Assembly: GCA_964534315.1 (NCBI GenBank)
Contig: CAZHOV010000001.1
Location: forward strand, 1-64,000
Length of the DNA stretch: 64,000 nt
Direction: 5' to 3'
From: CAZHOV01 sp964534315
Lineage (GTDB): Bacteria > Bacteroidota > Bacteroidia > Chitinophagales > Saprospiraceae
Position 1 is the stretch's first letter. The number at the start of each line of letters is the position of its first letter. Position numbers and translations under genes: made by a program. The notes under the pieces were generated by a model. That model saw only the letters and a list, made by a program, of their open reading frames with translations. It had not been told where the DNA came from and did not search any database. Of the stretch, positions 9,168-17,673 are shown piece after piece.

Positions 9168-9539
9168 ATGAATATATTAATCTGTGAGGAAGAAGATGTG
9201 TTGTTGACTGCTTTGGAGTTTAGGCTTCGAAAATATGGGTTTGATGTGATCAGAGCAAAGACTGGATCTGAAGCCATTGACCTGATCAAAGCGGCAACCC
9301 CTGATTTGGTAGTTACTGATTTGATGATGCCAGAGATCAACGGGTTGGACTTACTCCAATTTATCCGGAATGACCTGAAAAGTAAGCTTCCTTTTGTTGT
9401 TATCTCCGAAATTGAAAATGATGAATTGATTCTTCAGGTTCTTGAAGAAGGAGCCTCTGATTTCGTGTCCAAACCCTTCAACCCAAATGAATTAATACTA
9501 CGCATTAGAAGGATTTTCCGACAATTGGAAAAATCCTGA
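9168..9539 (+). CDS. Single-domain response regulator (CheY-like receiver)
   Basis: This 123-residue protein is one receiver domain with no output domain. The acidic pocket is Glu8-Asp10 in ICEEED, the phospho-acceptor is Asp51 in VVTDLMMPE, the switch residue is Ser80 and the conserved lysine is Lys102 in VSKPF. No histidine kinase is adjacent, so its partner is elsewhere. It probably signals by protein-protein contact, or feeds a phosphorelay. The rfbA gene starts 24 bp later on the same strand, so the two may be co-expressed. Confidence 0.88.
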   Translation: MNILICEEEDVLLTALEFRLRKYGFDVIRAKTGSEAIDLIKAATPDLVVTDLMMPEINGLDLLQFIRNDLKSKLPFVVISEIENDELILQVLEEGASDFVSKPFNPNELILRIRRIFRQLEKS

Positions 9540-9563
9540 TCAATAGAAAAAAGCTTTATCCAG

Positions 9564-10427
9564 ATGAAAGGAATTATTTTGGCAGGTGGTTTAGGTACTC
9601 GCCTCTATCCATTGACATTAGCAGTTAGTAAGCAAATGATGCCGGTTTACGATAAACCGATGATCTACTATCCACTTTCAACGCTTATGAGTGCCGGCAT
9701 TCGTGAAATACTCATCATTTCTACCCCTAACGATCTACCGAATTTTCGGAAATTACTGGGCGATGGCTCTGAGATCGGGTGTTCGTTTTCTTACATCGAA
9801 CAACCTTCACCCAATGGACTTGCTCAGGCGTTCGTATTGGGAGAAAAATTTATTGGCAATGACGCTGCAGCACTCATCCTAGGAGATAATATTTTCTATG
9901 GTAGGGGACTGGAAGAATTGCTTCGAGAAAGTGTTCACCCTGATGGTGGTGTTGTTTTCGCCTACCAGGTTGCAGATCCTGAACGTTATGGCGTAGTCGA
10001 ATTTGATGAAAATTACAACGCGCTCTCTATTGAAGAGAAACCCAAGCAACCCAAGTCAAATTATGCGGTACCCGGCTTGTATTTCTACGATAATCAAGTT
10101 GTAGAAATTGCCAAAAACCTGAAACCCAGCGCCCGGGGAGAATATGAAATTACCGATGTCAACAAGCATTATCTGGAAGCCGGGAAACTAAAAGTCGGAG
10201 TGCTCGGCAGAGGTGTAGCCTGGTTGGATACGGGTACCCACCGCTCACTTATGCAAGCAGGTCAGTTCATCCAGGTGATTGAAGACCGACAAGGGCTAAA
10301 AATCGGTTGCATCGAAGAAGTTGCCCACGAAATGGGTTTCATTGATAATGCTCAACTGGAAAAACTCGGGCACAAGTATTTAAAATCTGGATACGGCGAG
10401 TATTTGCTCAAACTTATAGGAAAGTAG
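9564..10427 (+). CDS. rfbA: Glucose-1-phosphate thymidylyltransferase
   Basis: This 287-residue enzyme makes dTDP-glucose from dTTP and glucose-1-phosphate, the first step of dTDP-rhamnose synthesis for surface polysaccharides. The nucleotide-binding signature [11 protein letters not shown] is at residues 8-18, followed by [17 protein letters not shown], the catalytic region [10 protein letters not shown] and [19 protein letters not shown]. Length and motifs fit RmlA/RfbA fully. rfbB, rfbC and rfbD are not in this window. A purine-rich repeat tract begins at the stop codon. Confidence 0.95.
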   Translation: MKGIILAGGLGTRLYPLTLAVSKQMMPVYDKPMIYYPLSTLMSAGIREILIISTPNDLPNFRKLLGDGSEIGCSFSYIEQPSPNGLAQAFVLGEKFIGNDAAALILGDNIFYGRGLEELLRESVHPDGGVVFAYQVADPERYGVVEFDENYNALSIEEKPKQPKSNYAVPGLYFYDNQVVEIAKNLKPSARGEYEITDVNKHYLEAGKLKVGVLGRGVAWLDTGTHRSLMQAGQFIQVIEDRQGLKIGCIEEVAHEMGFIDNAQLEKLGHKYLKSGYGEYLLKLIGK

Positions 10428-10560
10428 GAAGAAGGAAAGAAGGAAGAAGGAAAGAAGGAAGAAGGAAAGTAGGAAAGAATGAAAGTAGGAAAGTAGGAAT
10501 TAATTGGGAATGAAAAAGGGAATGAAATGAGGAATGAAACGAGGGAATTAACATAGAATG
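10426..10560 (+). repeat. Purine-rich imperfect tandem repeats
   Basis: Directly after rfbA the top strand is purely A/G from 10426 to 10469 (44 nt), built of shuffled words of the GGAAGAA and GGAAAGAA type. It continues to about 10560 with a few T residues (GAAAGTAGGAAAG, GGAATGAAA). The remaining gap to 10691 holds repeated 'gactacgt' words near 10620-10655 but no ORF and no clear terminator. Such a homopurine tract can adopt triplex (H-DNA) structure; a biological role is not shown. Confidence 0.8.
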
Positions 10561-10691
10561 AGCTAAAGAATAGAAGTGTGCAATAGTTCAGCGAATAGAG
10601 GGACCTAAACTAAACTTTACGACTACGTCACTATATGACTACGTAAAATACGTCTTAAAGAGATAACCTTAGCATCTATAAAAAAAGATTC

Positions 10692-11840
10692 ATGAGTGAT
10701 AGTGATTTTTTTAAGGATTTTCCGCCGGTTTCTAGAGAGGAATGGGAGCAGCGCATATTGAGGGACTTAAAAGGAAAACCATTAGAAACATTATATTGGG
10801 AGGTAGCGCCGGGAGTAGAAGTAAAGCCCGCTTATCATCCTTCGGAGTTTGAGGGGGGGATTGCCCAGGATTTGAAAAAGGAGCAAAATAGTTGGTACGT
10901 CGGGGAGGTTATTGACATTGAAGCCTTAGGCTTGGAAGCTGCCAACAAGACTGGCCGTAGAGCCATTGATTTTGGTGCCCAGGCACTGATATTTAACGGA
11001 GCTGATAAACTAGCGCCCAAAGACCTTCCGGCCTTGCTCAAGGGAATTGATCAGGAAGCTGTACAGCTTTGTTTCTCAGATTTCGGCACTTTGGAGCATG
11101 CCATCGACTTGGGGATGCAAGTAGCCAATAACTATGAGGGTAATAAAGCAAGCGGAGCTTTCAACTATCCGTTGTTTGCAGGTGAAACTATTCCTACAAA
11201 AGAGAAATTAGCAGACTATTTTACCAGGCTCTCTGGTGATTTGCCTGCTTATAAATTATTTTCAATAGACGTGACCGCGATGAGTAAAGAGGTTGAATCC
11301 GTACCTCGTGAAATAGCTGAAGTCACCCATCGATTATGCGGGTTTATTGATTATTTAATGGATGCCGAATTGCCTGTGGAGGATTATCTGTCAAAATTAT
11401 ATTTTCGTCTGGCAGTAGGTACTAGTTATTTTGTGGAGATTGCCAAAGTAAGAGCTCTTCGATGGTTAGTTGCAGAGGTGTTAAAGGCCTATAAACTCAA
11501 TGAAAATCTTTATTTTGAAGTGGAAGCGCATCTTTCTGCTGCTTCATTCAAGGAAGATCAATATCAGAATATGATTCAATCCACCACACAGGCTATTTCC
11601 GCCGTGATAGGAGGTGTTGATCGATTAATTGTGTTGCCGTCCAACGCCAATACAGCTCTACCTACCTCCTTCACTCGCCGCATTGCCCGCAACGTGCAGC
11701 ATTTGCTAAAATTAGAGAGTCATCTCGATCTGGTTAAAGATCCTGCAGCCGGGAGCTATTATGTAGAGCATCTCACAGAGAAGCTAGGCAAAGCCGCCTG
11801 GGAATTGTTTCAACAAAGCCGTTCTAATAATAGTCTTTGA
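10692..11840 (+). CDS. mutA: Methylmalonyl-CoA mutase small subunit, C-terminally truncated
   Basis: This 382-residue protein shows the small-subunit mutase barrel: SREEWEQRILRDLKGKPLE at the N-terminus, then QSTTQAISAVIGGVDRL and DPAAGSYYVEHLTEKLGKAAW near the end. In normal MutA the last motif is followed by roughly 70 or more further residues, and in longer forms by a B12-like domain. Here it stops after 'FQQSRSNNSL', and no continuation is visible in the other frames up to 11938. The large catalytic subunit mutB, normally adjacent, is absent. It may be a remnant or a stand-alone divergent form; without MutB it would not act as the mutase. Confidence 0.78.
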   Translation: MSDSDFFKDFPPVSREEWEQRILRDLKGKPLETLYWEVAPGVEVKPAYHPSEFEGGIAQDLKKEQNSWYVGEVIDIEALGLEAANKTGRRAIDFGAQALIFNGADKLAPKDLPALLKGIDQEAVQLCFSDFGTLEHAIDLGMQVANNYEGNKASGAFNYPLFAGETIPTKEKLADYFTRLSGDLPAYKLFSIDVTAMSKEVESVPREIAEVTHRLCGFIDYLMDAELPVEDYLSKLYFRLAVGTSYFVEIAKVRALRWLVAEVLKAYKLNENLYFEVEAHLSAASFKEDQYQNMIQSTTQAISAVIGGVDRLIVLPSNANTALPTSFTRRIARNVQHLLKLESHLDLVKDPAAGSYYVEHLTEKLGKAAWELFQQSRSNNSL

Positions 11841-11938
11841 GCCAGCCCGGGGAAGCTTGTAATTTTGGGTTTGTACCTGAAGAGAACAAATAATTGCTTA
11901 GAATACCCGAGTTTTTATGAGACACGCTCTAAACTGAT

Positions 11939-12691
11939 CTAATCGATATACTCTACTTTTCTCCAAAAGCGGAAGCCTACGGTTAATTCGAGCGAGAAAT
12001 TCCGGATAGACTGTTGCTGAAGGTTAATAACCCTATTGGGACTATTGGGGTTGGGGTTGAGAACGTTTTCCAGAGGGGGTTGGAAATATTGTCGGGTAAT
12101 ATCCGGGTTGACACTAAGTTCCAACACCATACCTACCAATTCCGATAAGGGGAATTCAAATCCGCCTCCGAAATAGACGCCTAGTGTGACCTTATTAACA
12201 AATTCGTCGCGGGGTTGATAAAGGAAAAAAGGATTAAACTCTTCAAACGTAGGTAGATTGGTACTCAGGTTGTAATCTCCCCGTACACCTAGTGCATAGT
12301 ATACTTTTGTATTACTAGCACCGAGATAATATTTCTGCTTACCTCCGGCGGTGACGGAGATATTATTGAATTGAAACTCTATGGTACGCCCCTCAAAGTC
12401 GCGAAAACCGGTTGGGGTTTGAACTGTCTGGGAGCGAATACGATTGGCGCTGCCCCGCACATGGTAACCTGCCTGTGCAAAGACAGAAAATAATCCATCT
12501 TCAGGAGCGGATTCGATAAATAAAATGCCGTGATATTTGTAGAGCGGATCACGCTCGCCAAGTTGGTCCCAGCGTTGAAACCCAACAGTTGGTCCTCCCT
12601 TAATGCCAAAATGAAACCCCTGGCTAAAGAGGGAAGAAGCTGAACTAATCAGTAAAAAGCCAATCAAGACTCTTAGTAGTCGTTTTTTCAT
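11939..12691 (-). CDS. Outer-membrane beta-barrel protein (PorT-like fold)
   Basis: This 250-residue protein has a signal peptide of about 23 residues ending near SSLFSQ. It then has 'GFHFGIKGGPTVGFQRW', typical of Bacteroidota 'outer membrane protein beta-barrel' families. Later strands alternate aromatic residues (VFAQAGYHVRG, LGVYFGGGFEFPL), and the chain ends SLELTVGFRFWRKVEYID. The gene stands 70 bp downstream of the glucosaminidase gene's stop codon neighbourhood, on the same strand. The ligand and partner are unknown. Confidence 0.75.
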   Translation of the reverse strand: MKKRLLRVLIGFLLISSASSLFSQGFHFGIKGGPTVGFQRWDQLGERDPLYKYHGILFIESAPEDGLFSVFAQAGYHVRGSANRIRSQTVQTPTGFRDFEGRTIEFQFNNISVTAGGKQKYYLGASNTKVYYALGVRGDYNLSTNLPTFEEFNPFFLYQPRDEFVNKVTLGVYFGGGFEFPLSELVGMVLELSVNPDITRQYFQPPLENVLNPNPNSPNRVINLQQQSIRNFSLELTVGFRFWRKVEYID

Positions 12692-12761
12692 AGGTATTGC
12701 ATTAAGTTGGCCAAAATTAAGGAAAAAAAATTCCCTGCAAAAAGTAAAGAAAAAAGATTAC

Positions 12762-14219
12762 CTACTTCACCCTCAACCGTTGGCCGATACTGAGCAAATT
12801 AGACGTTAATCCATTCATTTTTTTGATCTCCTCCACGGGGGTTCCATACATTACTTTTAATCTATAGAGGGTTTCTCCTTTTTTAACAACATGATAAACA
12901 GGGTTTACTTCCTTTGGTTTCTCCTCTTTTTTGGGAGGCGTTACTTCTTTCTCCTCCTGTTTATCCTCTTTGGGAGGATCATTTTTCTTTTCTTCTGCTT
13001 CTTTTTTGGCTTCTTCTTCTCGTCTTCGTTTTTCTTCTTCCAGTCTTCGTTTTTCTTCCTCTAGTTTACGTTTCTCTTCTTCCAGTTTTCTCTTTTCTTC
13101 CTCCAGTCTTCGTTGTTCCTCCTCCTGCTTACGTTTTTCCTCCTCCTGTTTACGTTTTTCTTCTTCTAGTTTTTTCTTTTTTGCTGCTTCCGCTTCCGCC
13201 TCGGATCGATACTTGGGGCGTTCGTCTTTTTTGACTTTTCCTCTTAGGATAATACGTGCGCTATTAGCGGGTTGCTTACCTTCTTCCATCCGGTTTTTCT
13301 TATAGAGTTTTTGCAGTTTGAGGCCATAGAGTTGGCTTATTTCGAACATCGTTTCATTATTTTGGACATAGTGCCATTTTCGATTTCCTCTGTAATTGTT
13401 TCGTTTTTTCTGGAGGAATACCCGTGTAAAGGAGGGCAGAAAAGTCCGGGAGTTGGTAATTTTTTCATTAAATTTCAACAGCTTTTTTACCCGGACTTCA
13501 TATTCGAATCCTAAATCAGTAAGAGATTCTCTCCCGTTGGCAAATACCATTCGGGTGTCGTTAATATCGAAGACGTTTTCGAAATAACCTCTTCTGCGGT
13601 CTTCAGGGCTGAGTTGATCATCTCGAAAGGGTTGATCGTCATCGGTCACGAGGTCTTCTTCGATTTCTACATCGAGGGTAGAAAGTTCATCAAATCGGTA
13701 CAATTCGTAGTTTTCAATAATCCTGATGAGGAGCTGATCGTAGTTGGGGTTGGTGGCATAGCCAGAATGTCTAAGCCCTTTGGCCCATTTTTTATAGTCA
13801 GTAGGATCGAGCAGGAATAAAAACCCGTACCGGTAGTTCTTTTTGGGATCGCGGAGGAACTCAGAATGGGCGATAAAGCTGGCTTCAGCTGTTTTAAAAA
13901 CGCGGAAGCAGGACTTAATAAGTTCGCCGGCCTCATCATAGTCATCGTCTTCCTTAAAATACTTTTTTCCCTTCCAGTCGGGGCCGCATTTGATGCCAAA
14001 GTGGTTGTTGGCATAAACAGCTAGATCACTGGCACCGGCACCGGATTCGAGGAGTGCCTGGGCTAGTTTGATGCTTGCGGGGATACCGGAGCGTTGCATT
14101 TCTTCTACTGCAATTCGTTTATACCTATCGATATATTGTGTTCGATCATTTACTTGTGAAAAAGCTTGTACAGTCCAGCAAAATAGAAAGATGAAGAGGG
14201 GGAAAAATAGTTTTTTCAT
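12762..14219 (-). CDS. Glucosaminidase with two LysM domains and a long E/K-rich coiled coil
   Basis: This 485-residue protein is a secreted peptidoglycan hydrolase. Residues 1-21 are the signal peptide. Residues 25-175 are an FlgJ/LytG-type N-acetylglucosaminidase domain with catalytic Glu58 in ALLESGAG. LysM 1 is at about 283-326 and LysM 2 at 442-485 (YHVVKKGETLYRL). Between them, residues 339-412 are nearly perfect heptads of the type RKLEEEK, encoded by 21-bp units at about 13005-13181, predicting one long helix or coiled coil that spaces the LysM domains. Because the unit is a multiple of three, slippage would change its length without frameshift. It probably acts in cell-wall remodelling or division. 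Confidence 0.88.
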   Translation of the reverse strand: MKKLFFPLFIFLFCWTVQAFSQVNDRTQYIDRYKRIAVEEMQRSGIPASIKLAQALLESGAGASDLAVYANNHFGIKCGPDWKGKKYFKEDDDYDEAGELIKSCFRVFKTAEASFIAHSEFLRDPKKNYRYGFLFLLDPTDYKKWAKGLRHSGYATNPNYDQLLIRIIENYELYRFDELSTLDVEIEEDLVTDDDQPFRDDQLSPEDRRRGYFENVFDINDTRMVFANGRESLTDLGFEYEVRVKKLLKFNEKITNSRTFLPSFTRVFLQKKRNNYRGNRKWHYVQNNETMFEISQLYGLKLQKLYKKNRMEEGKQPANSARIILRGKVKKDERPKYRSEAEAEAAKKKKLEEEKRKQEEEKRKQEEEQRRLEEEKRKLEEEKRKLEEEKRRLEEEKRRREEEAKKEAEEKKNDPPKEDKQEEKEVTPPKKEEKPKEVNPVYHVVKKGETLYRLKVMYGTPVEEIKKMNGLTSNLLSIGQRLRVK

Positions 14220-14245
14220 GGATAGTGAAATTTAATGACCGGTTT

Positions 14246-15487
14246 TTAGGTGAAAATGGTAATTAAAAAGGAGATGACCGTTGCGACGAACCCAACCATA
14301 AAGATATTGTAGGAGATGGTGAGGTAGCGGTATTTTTTGTCCAAAACTTTTCCCAGGTAGTAGAGGTCTCTTGTCATATTACCGTAGAGGAGTTCTCCGT
14401 TTTGAAACATCTCATCCATTGCTTCTTCAAATTGGTTGAGTTTAAGGTGAACGAAATTTCCAAAGAAAACAATATTGTGTTTTACATTTTCTATTGGGGT
14501 ATTTTCATTATTCAGGGTAGTTACTTTGGGGCGAATGGAAAGAACAGCAAAGATCAGGGAAGTCAACCCCGTCACCAGGAAAATAACAACGGGCAGAAGG
14601 ATTTTAGGATTGGTGGTGGTTATATTTTGATAGGTAAGGATCGTGATCAGTACACTGATCAGAATAGCATTGACGCTAATCATGATGTTGGCCTTGTTGT
14701 CAGCTATCGCGCTGAGGTTAATATGGTTTCGGTAATTGGCTCGGAAGAAAGTCTGGATCGCTCTGTTTGGTACTTTATTTTCAATTTGGTAGAAAGGTTT
14801 GGTATTGCCTGTTAAGTCTAATGATTGTGGTGTTGGGCTATCCTTGGAAGCTTTTTCGATCTTTTGTTTGAGGTAGAGGATATTTTGGCCAAGAATAGGT
14901 TCGTATTTTGTTTTGGCCGCGACTGTGTAGAATTTGGTGTGTAGTAATTGCTGAAGCTGTTCCTGAAACCACTCGAGATTGGTATATTGCATTTGGTGCA
15001 GAAATTCTTGCTCTGCCCTTTTCAGGGGGGTTAGTTGGGTGAATTGTTCTCCGAAATCAAAGGCATGAAGGGTGTCGAGAGCTAGTTTTTCTTCAACCTC
15101 ATTGGGTGACTTCCTGCTGGCAAGGGTTTGGATAGTCGTTACAACCCGGTTCAGCTTTTGAGTAGGATATTGTTTTTCTTGTAAAAAAGCTTTTGCCAAT
15201 TCGATACTGTCCTTTGGGAAGATGGTGGTCTGCTGAAGCTGGGCGGTATCGAGAAAGAACAGGGCTATTGCTGCAATTTCAAGCGTTTCGTCCTTTAGCT
15301 TGTTTTCGAGCGCCAGCGTTTTGACTTTTTTCCCAAGTTCCGTTACTCTAAAGAACCCATGATAGACAGCTCCCGTTTGGTGATACCGGTCGTAATACCG
15401 ATAAATAAACTGCAGCGCCATTTGAATGAACAAATTGGTCGGTTTTTCAGAAGATTGCTGACTTGGATTGGCACTAGATGATTGCAA
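14246..15487 (-). CDS. Orphan DUF5706 (Pycsar-effector-type) membrane protein with degenerate HD domain
   Basis: This 413-residue protein has two parts. Residues about 20-165 resemble an HD phosphohydrolase helical domain: the YH of the first metal ligand survives at Tyr42-His43. The HD pair is replaced by FFLDTAQ (residues 77-83), and the following HE position reads PKDS, so it should not bind metal. Residues about 245-413 match DUF5706/PycTM: the conserved 'FFRANYRNHINLSAIADNKA' region, two central membrane helices (about 270-315) and one C-terminal helix. PycTM effectors in Pycsar anti-phage systems respond to cyclic nucleotides made by an adjacent cyclase. No cyclase gene is nearby, so the role is open. 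Confidence 0.75.
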   Translation of the reverse strand: MQSSSANPSQQSSEKPTNLFIQMALQFIYRYYDRYHQTGAVYHGFFRVTELGKKVKTLALENKLKDETLEIAAIALFFLDTAQLQQTTIFPKDSIELAKAFLQEKQYPTQKLNRVVTTIQTLASRKSPNEVEEKLALDTLHAFDFGEQFTQLTPLKRAEQEFLHQMQYTNLEWFQEQLQQLLHTKFYTVAAKTKYEPILGQNILYLKQKIEKASKDSPTPQSLDLTGNTKPFYQIENKVPNRAIQTFFRANYRNHINLSAIADNKANIMISVNAILISVLITILTYQNITTTNPKILLPVVIFLVTGLTSLIFAVLSIRPKVTTLNNENTPIENVKHNIVFFGNFVHLKLNQFEEAMDEMFQNGELLYGNMTRDLYYLGKVLDKKYRYLTISYNIFMVGFVATVISFLITIFT

Positions 15488-15627
15488 ACGTCAATTAATT
15501 TTAGCCTTAAAGGTACAAAATCTGATTATTTCTTATCTTTAAGAAGAATTGTTGTTACTTCTATTTTACAGCGGCGTCAGAAAATTGTTGCTAATAAATT
15601 ATTCACTTATCAAAATAAGTCCAATTT

Positions 15628-16257
15628 ATGGATAATAATCAATTACTTCAAATGTTGCAGGGCCAGTTGTCTGATGATATGATGGATCAACTGACTCGTC
15701 AAATTGGAGGAGCTTCGCGTGAGCAAACAGCTGTTGCCTCAAAAAGTATTATTTCTACCCTATTGGGAGGTTTGTCACAAAATGCTGCCCGTGAGGAGGG
15801 TGCCAAGTCTATCGATCATGCACTTGAACGCGATCATGACGGTAGTATTCTCGATGACGCCTTGGGTTTCCTTTCTGGCCAGAAAGAAGTCCAAACCCAA
15901 AAAATGGTAGATGGCGGCGGGATCGTCAATCATATTCTTGGAGAGAAGAAAGGCGGGATTTTGGATATGGTTTCCCGCATGAGTGGTTTGGATAGCGGAA
16001 AAGCCGGCAATTTAATGTCTCTATTGGCTCCTGTAGTAATGGGCGCATTGGGCAAAACGAAAAGACAACAAGGACTAGATGTTAATGGAATCGCTTCTCT
16101 ATTAATGAGTCTTACGGGCGGCGGTCAGCAGCAATCCCCTCAACAACAGCCTCAGCAAGGGTTGTTAAATAGCTTACTGGATCAGGATAATGACGGCTCA
16201 GTAATGGACGATGTGGCCGGAATGGGATTGAAATTGCTCGGGAATTTTTTCAAATAA
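15628..16257 (+). CDS. DUF937 domain protein
   Basis: This 209-residue soluble protein matches DUF937: 'MDQLTRQIGGASREQTAVAS', 'ISTLLGGLSQNA', 'HALERDHDGSILDDALGFLS', and later 'SLLAPVVMGALGKTKRQ'. A Gln/Pro-rich stretch (about residues 168-178) precedes a second acidic motif LLDQDNDGSVMDD. The two D-x-D-x-S/G-like loops (ERDHDGSILDD and DQDNDGSVMDD) look like calcium-binding or hinge loops, but this is inference. Helical DUF937/YidB-like proteins have no firmly known function. Confidence 0.85.
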   Translation: MDNNQLLQMLQGQLSDDMMDQLTRQIGGASREQTAVASKSIISTLLGGLSQNAAREEGAKSIDHALERDHDGSILDDALGFLSGQKEVQTQKMVDGGGIVNHILGEKKGGILDMVSRMSGLDSGKAGNLMSLLAPVVMGALGKTKRQQGLDVNGIASLLMSLTGGGQQQSPQQQPQQGLLNSLLDQDNDGSVMDDVAGMGLKLLGNFFK

Positions 16258-16266
16258 ATTGATGCG

Positions 16267-16311
16267 TATCGGGTGTCTCAAAACACTTTTGGTGTTTCTA
16301 GACACCCGATA
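16267..16311. terminator. Bidirectional terminator between convergent genes
   Basis: A perfect 12-bp stem (16267-16278 with 16300-16311) encloses a second short stem (AAACAC/GTGTTT). T-rich sequence follows on the right and A-rich sequence lies inside. It sits between the DUF937 gene (ends 16257) and the hydrolase-OsmC gene, whose stop at 16298 lies inside the hairpin, so it can serve both strands. Confidence 0.75.
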
Positions 16312-17524
16312 TTCTTCTTTTTATTTTGGTATGAACTACCACCTCATTATGCAATGTGCGATGTACAGGGCATTTATCAGCAATTTCTAACAGCTTATCG
16401 ATTTGTTCTTTAGTGAGTTCCCCTTCCAATTCCAGTTCTCTTGTGAAATGGTCGATTTTGCTTTTGGAGTGCTCACAGTCTGCACAATCCAAATGATAAT
16501 CTTTTTTATGGTCGATATGGACGATAACCTCGCGGAGATCCCACTTTTTTCGTCGGGCATACATTTGCAGGGTCATTACCGTGCAGGAAGCCAGCGATGC
16601 GCCCAATAGTTCATAGGGTGAAGGACCAAAGTCATTTCCGCCTACTGATTCGGGTTCGTCAGCAATAATACCATGCTGGCCCAGTCGAATTTCGGTTGTA
16701 TATCCTTTTTGCCCAAGCCGGGCCACTACATGACGGTGGGAGGAAAGTGTTTCCTTTTTAGGTATGATAACGAATCTTTTTGCCCAACAGGCAATGATAT
16801 CTCCGGCATAAATAGAATCCATCTTATTACTCAGTAAGTGGTCGGCTCCGCCAAGTGATATAAAACTCTTAGGATGGAAGGCAGCATCATAAATTTTTGC
16901 AGCATTTTCGATAGCTACTATTCGGTCTTGTGGCGAGTGCATAACCAAGATTGGTTTTCTCAATTCCCTCAGTAGTTCGGGCATATTATGTTTTTGGATA
17001 TCCTCCAAAAACTGTTTTTTCATTTGGAAGGTGCGCCCTCCAATATTAACTGTTGCCACTCCCTCTTTTTTGAGCTCTTCGATACCCCCCTGAAGAAGAT
17101 GGCTAACATGCTCGGGATCTGCCGGAGCACCTATGCTGGCAATTGCATTTATTGTAGGCAGATCTTTTGCCGCGAAATAAACGGCAGCACCTCCCAGTGA
17201 ATGTCCGATGAGCATTTCAGGGGGCATGTAATTATCACTTAAAAAATTTGCTGCAGCGATAAGGTCTTGGACATTAGAAGAAAAGTTGGTATCAGAAAAT
17301 GCGCCTTCGCTTTCGCCAAGCCCCGTAAAGTCAAACCGCAACACTCCTACTCCATTGGACGTAAGCGCCCGGCTAATATTTCTCACCGCACTCAGGTTTT
17401 TATTACAGGTAAAACAATGGGCAAATATAGCATAGGTATAAGGATGTTGGTCTGCAGGCATTTCGAGTCGGGCAGAAAGGTCATGGCCTTCTGCATTCTG
17501 GAATTCAATCTTTTGCGTTCGCAT
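16298..17524 (-). CDS. Alpha/beta hydrolase fused to OsmC-like domain
   Basis: From the ATG at 17524 the protein has 408 residues. A longer frame would need a TTG at 17563. The N-terminal ~250 residues are an alpha/beta hydrolase with nucleophile elbow GHSLGGAA and acid/His region HSPQDRIV...GGADHLL. The C-terminal ~150 residues are OsmC/Ohr-like, with the first Cys in GASLASCTVMTL and the second in CPVHRTL, plus a DCADCEHSK insertion. OsmC proteins reduce organic hydroperoxides; the fused form is a known architecture of unknown substrate. It probably serves oxidative-stress or acyl-transfer detoxification. Confidence 0.88.
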   Translation of the reverse strand: MRTQKIEFQNAEGHDLSARLEMPADQHPYTYAIFAHCFTCNKNLSAVRNISRALTSNGVGVLRFDFTGLGESEGAFSDTNFSSNVQDLIAAANFLSDNYMPPEMLIGHSLGGAAVYFAAKDLPTINAIASIGAPADPEHVSHLLQGGIEELKKEGVATVNIGGRTFQMKKQFLEDIQKHNMPELLRELRKPILVMHSPQDRIVAIENAAKIYDAAFHPKSFISLGGADHLLSNKMDSIYAGDIIACWAKRFVIIPKKETLSSHRHVVARLGQKGYTTEIRLGQHGIIADEPESVGGNDFGPSPYELLGASLASCTVMTLQMYARRKKWDLREVIVHIDHKKDYHLDCADCEHSKSKIDHFTRELELEGELTKEQIDKLLEIADKCPVHRTLHNEVVVHTKIKRRISGV

Positions 17525-17619
17525 GGTACTGGGTTTTATCGAATTAAAATGGGTAATATTCAAAAAAGGATGGGAGTAGGAGGTCGTGGAGAAGACTTTG
17601 AGACGGATTTAAGTTATTA

Positions 17620-17664
17620 GTTGAGGTGTTGAGGAAGTTAGACCAACAAATTCAACACCTCAAC
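17620..17664. terminator. Hairpin with 13-bp perfect stem
   Basis: GTTGAGGTGTTGA at 17620-17632 pairs exactly with 17652-17664 around a 19-nt loop. It lies just 3' of the PKD-cyclophilin gene (stop at 17674, minus strand) and could end its transcript, although no long T-run follows. The arms consist of the simple word 'gttgaggt', and the palindrome may belong to the genome's simple-word repeats rather than be a classical terminator. Confidence 0.5.
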
Positions 17665-17673
17665 CAATAAACA

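Noticed and set aside
13005..13181. Regularly repeated DNA considered as a CRISPR array
   Set aside because: Units are directly adjacent 21-bp codon repeats without spacers, inside a coding frame with LysM and glucosaminidase domains.
12914..13305. Ser- or Leu/Phe-rich open frames on the + strand opposite the LysM gene
   Set aside because: They are antisense reads of the repetitive Glu/Lys codons of the coiled coil; the minus-strand protein has recognisable domains on both sides.
15482..15682. Short + strand frame upstream of DUF937
   Set aside because: It overlaps the start of the DUF937 gene in another frame and has no recognisable composition or domain.
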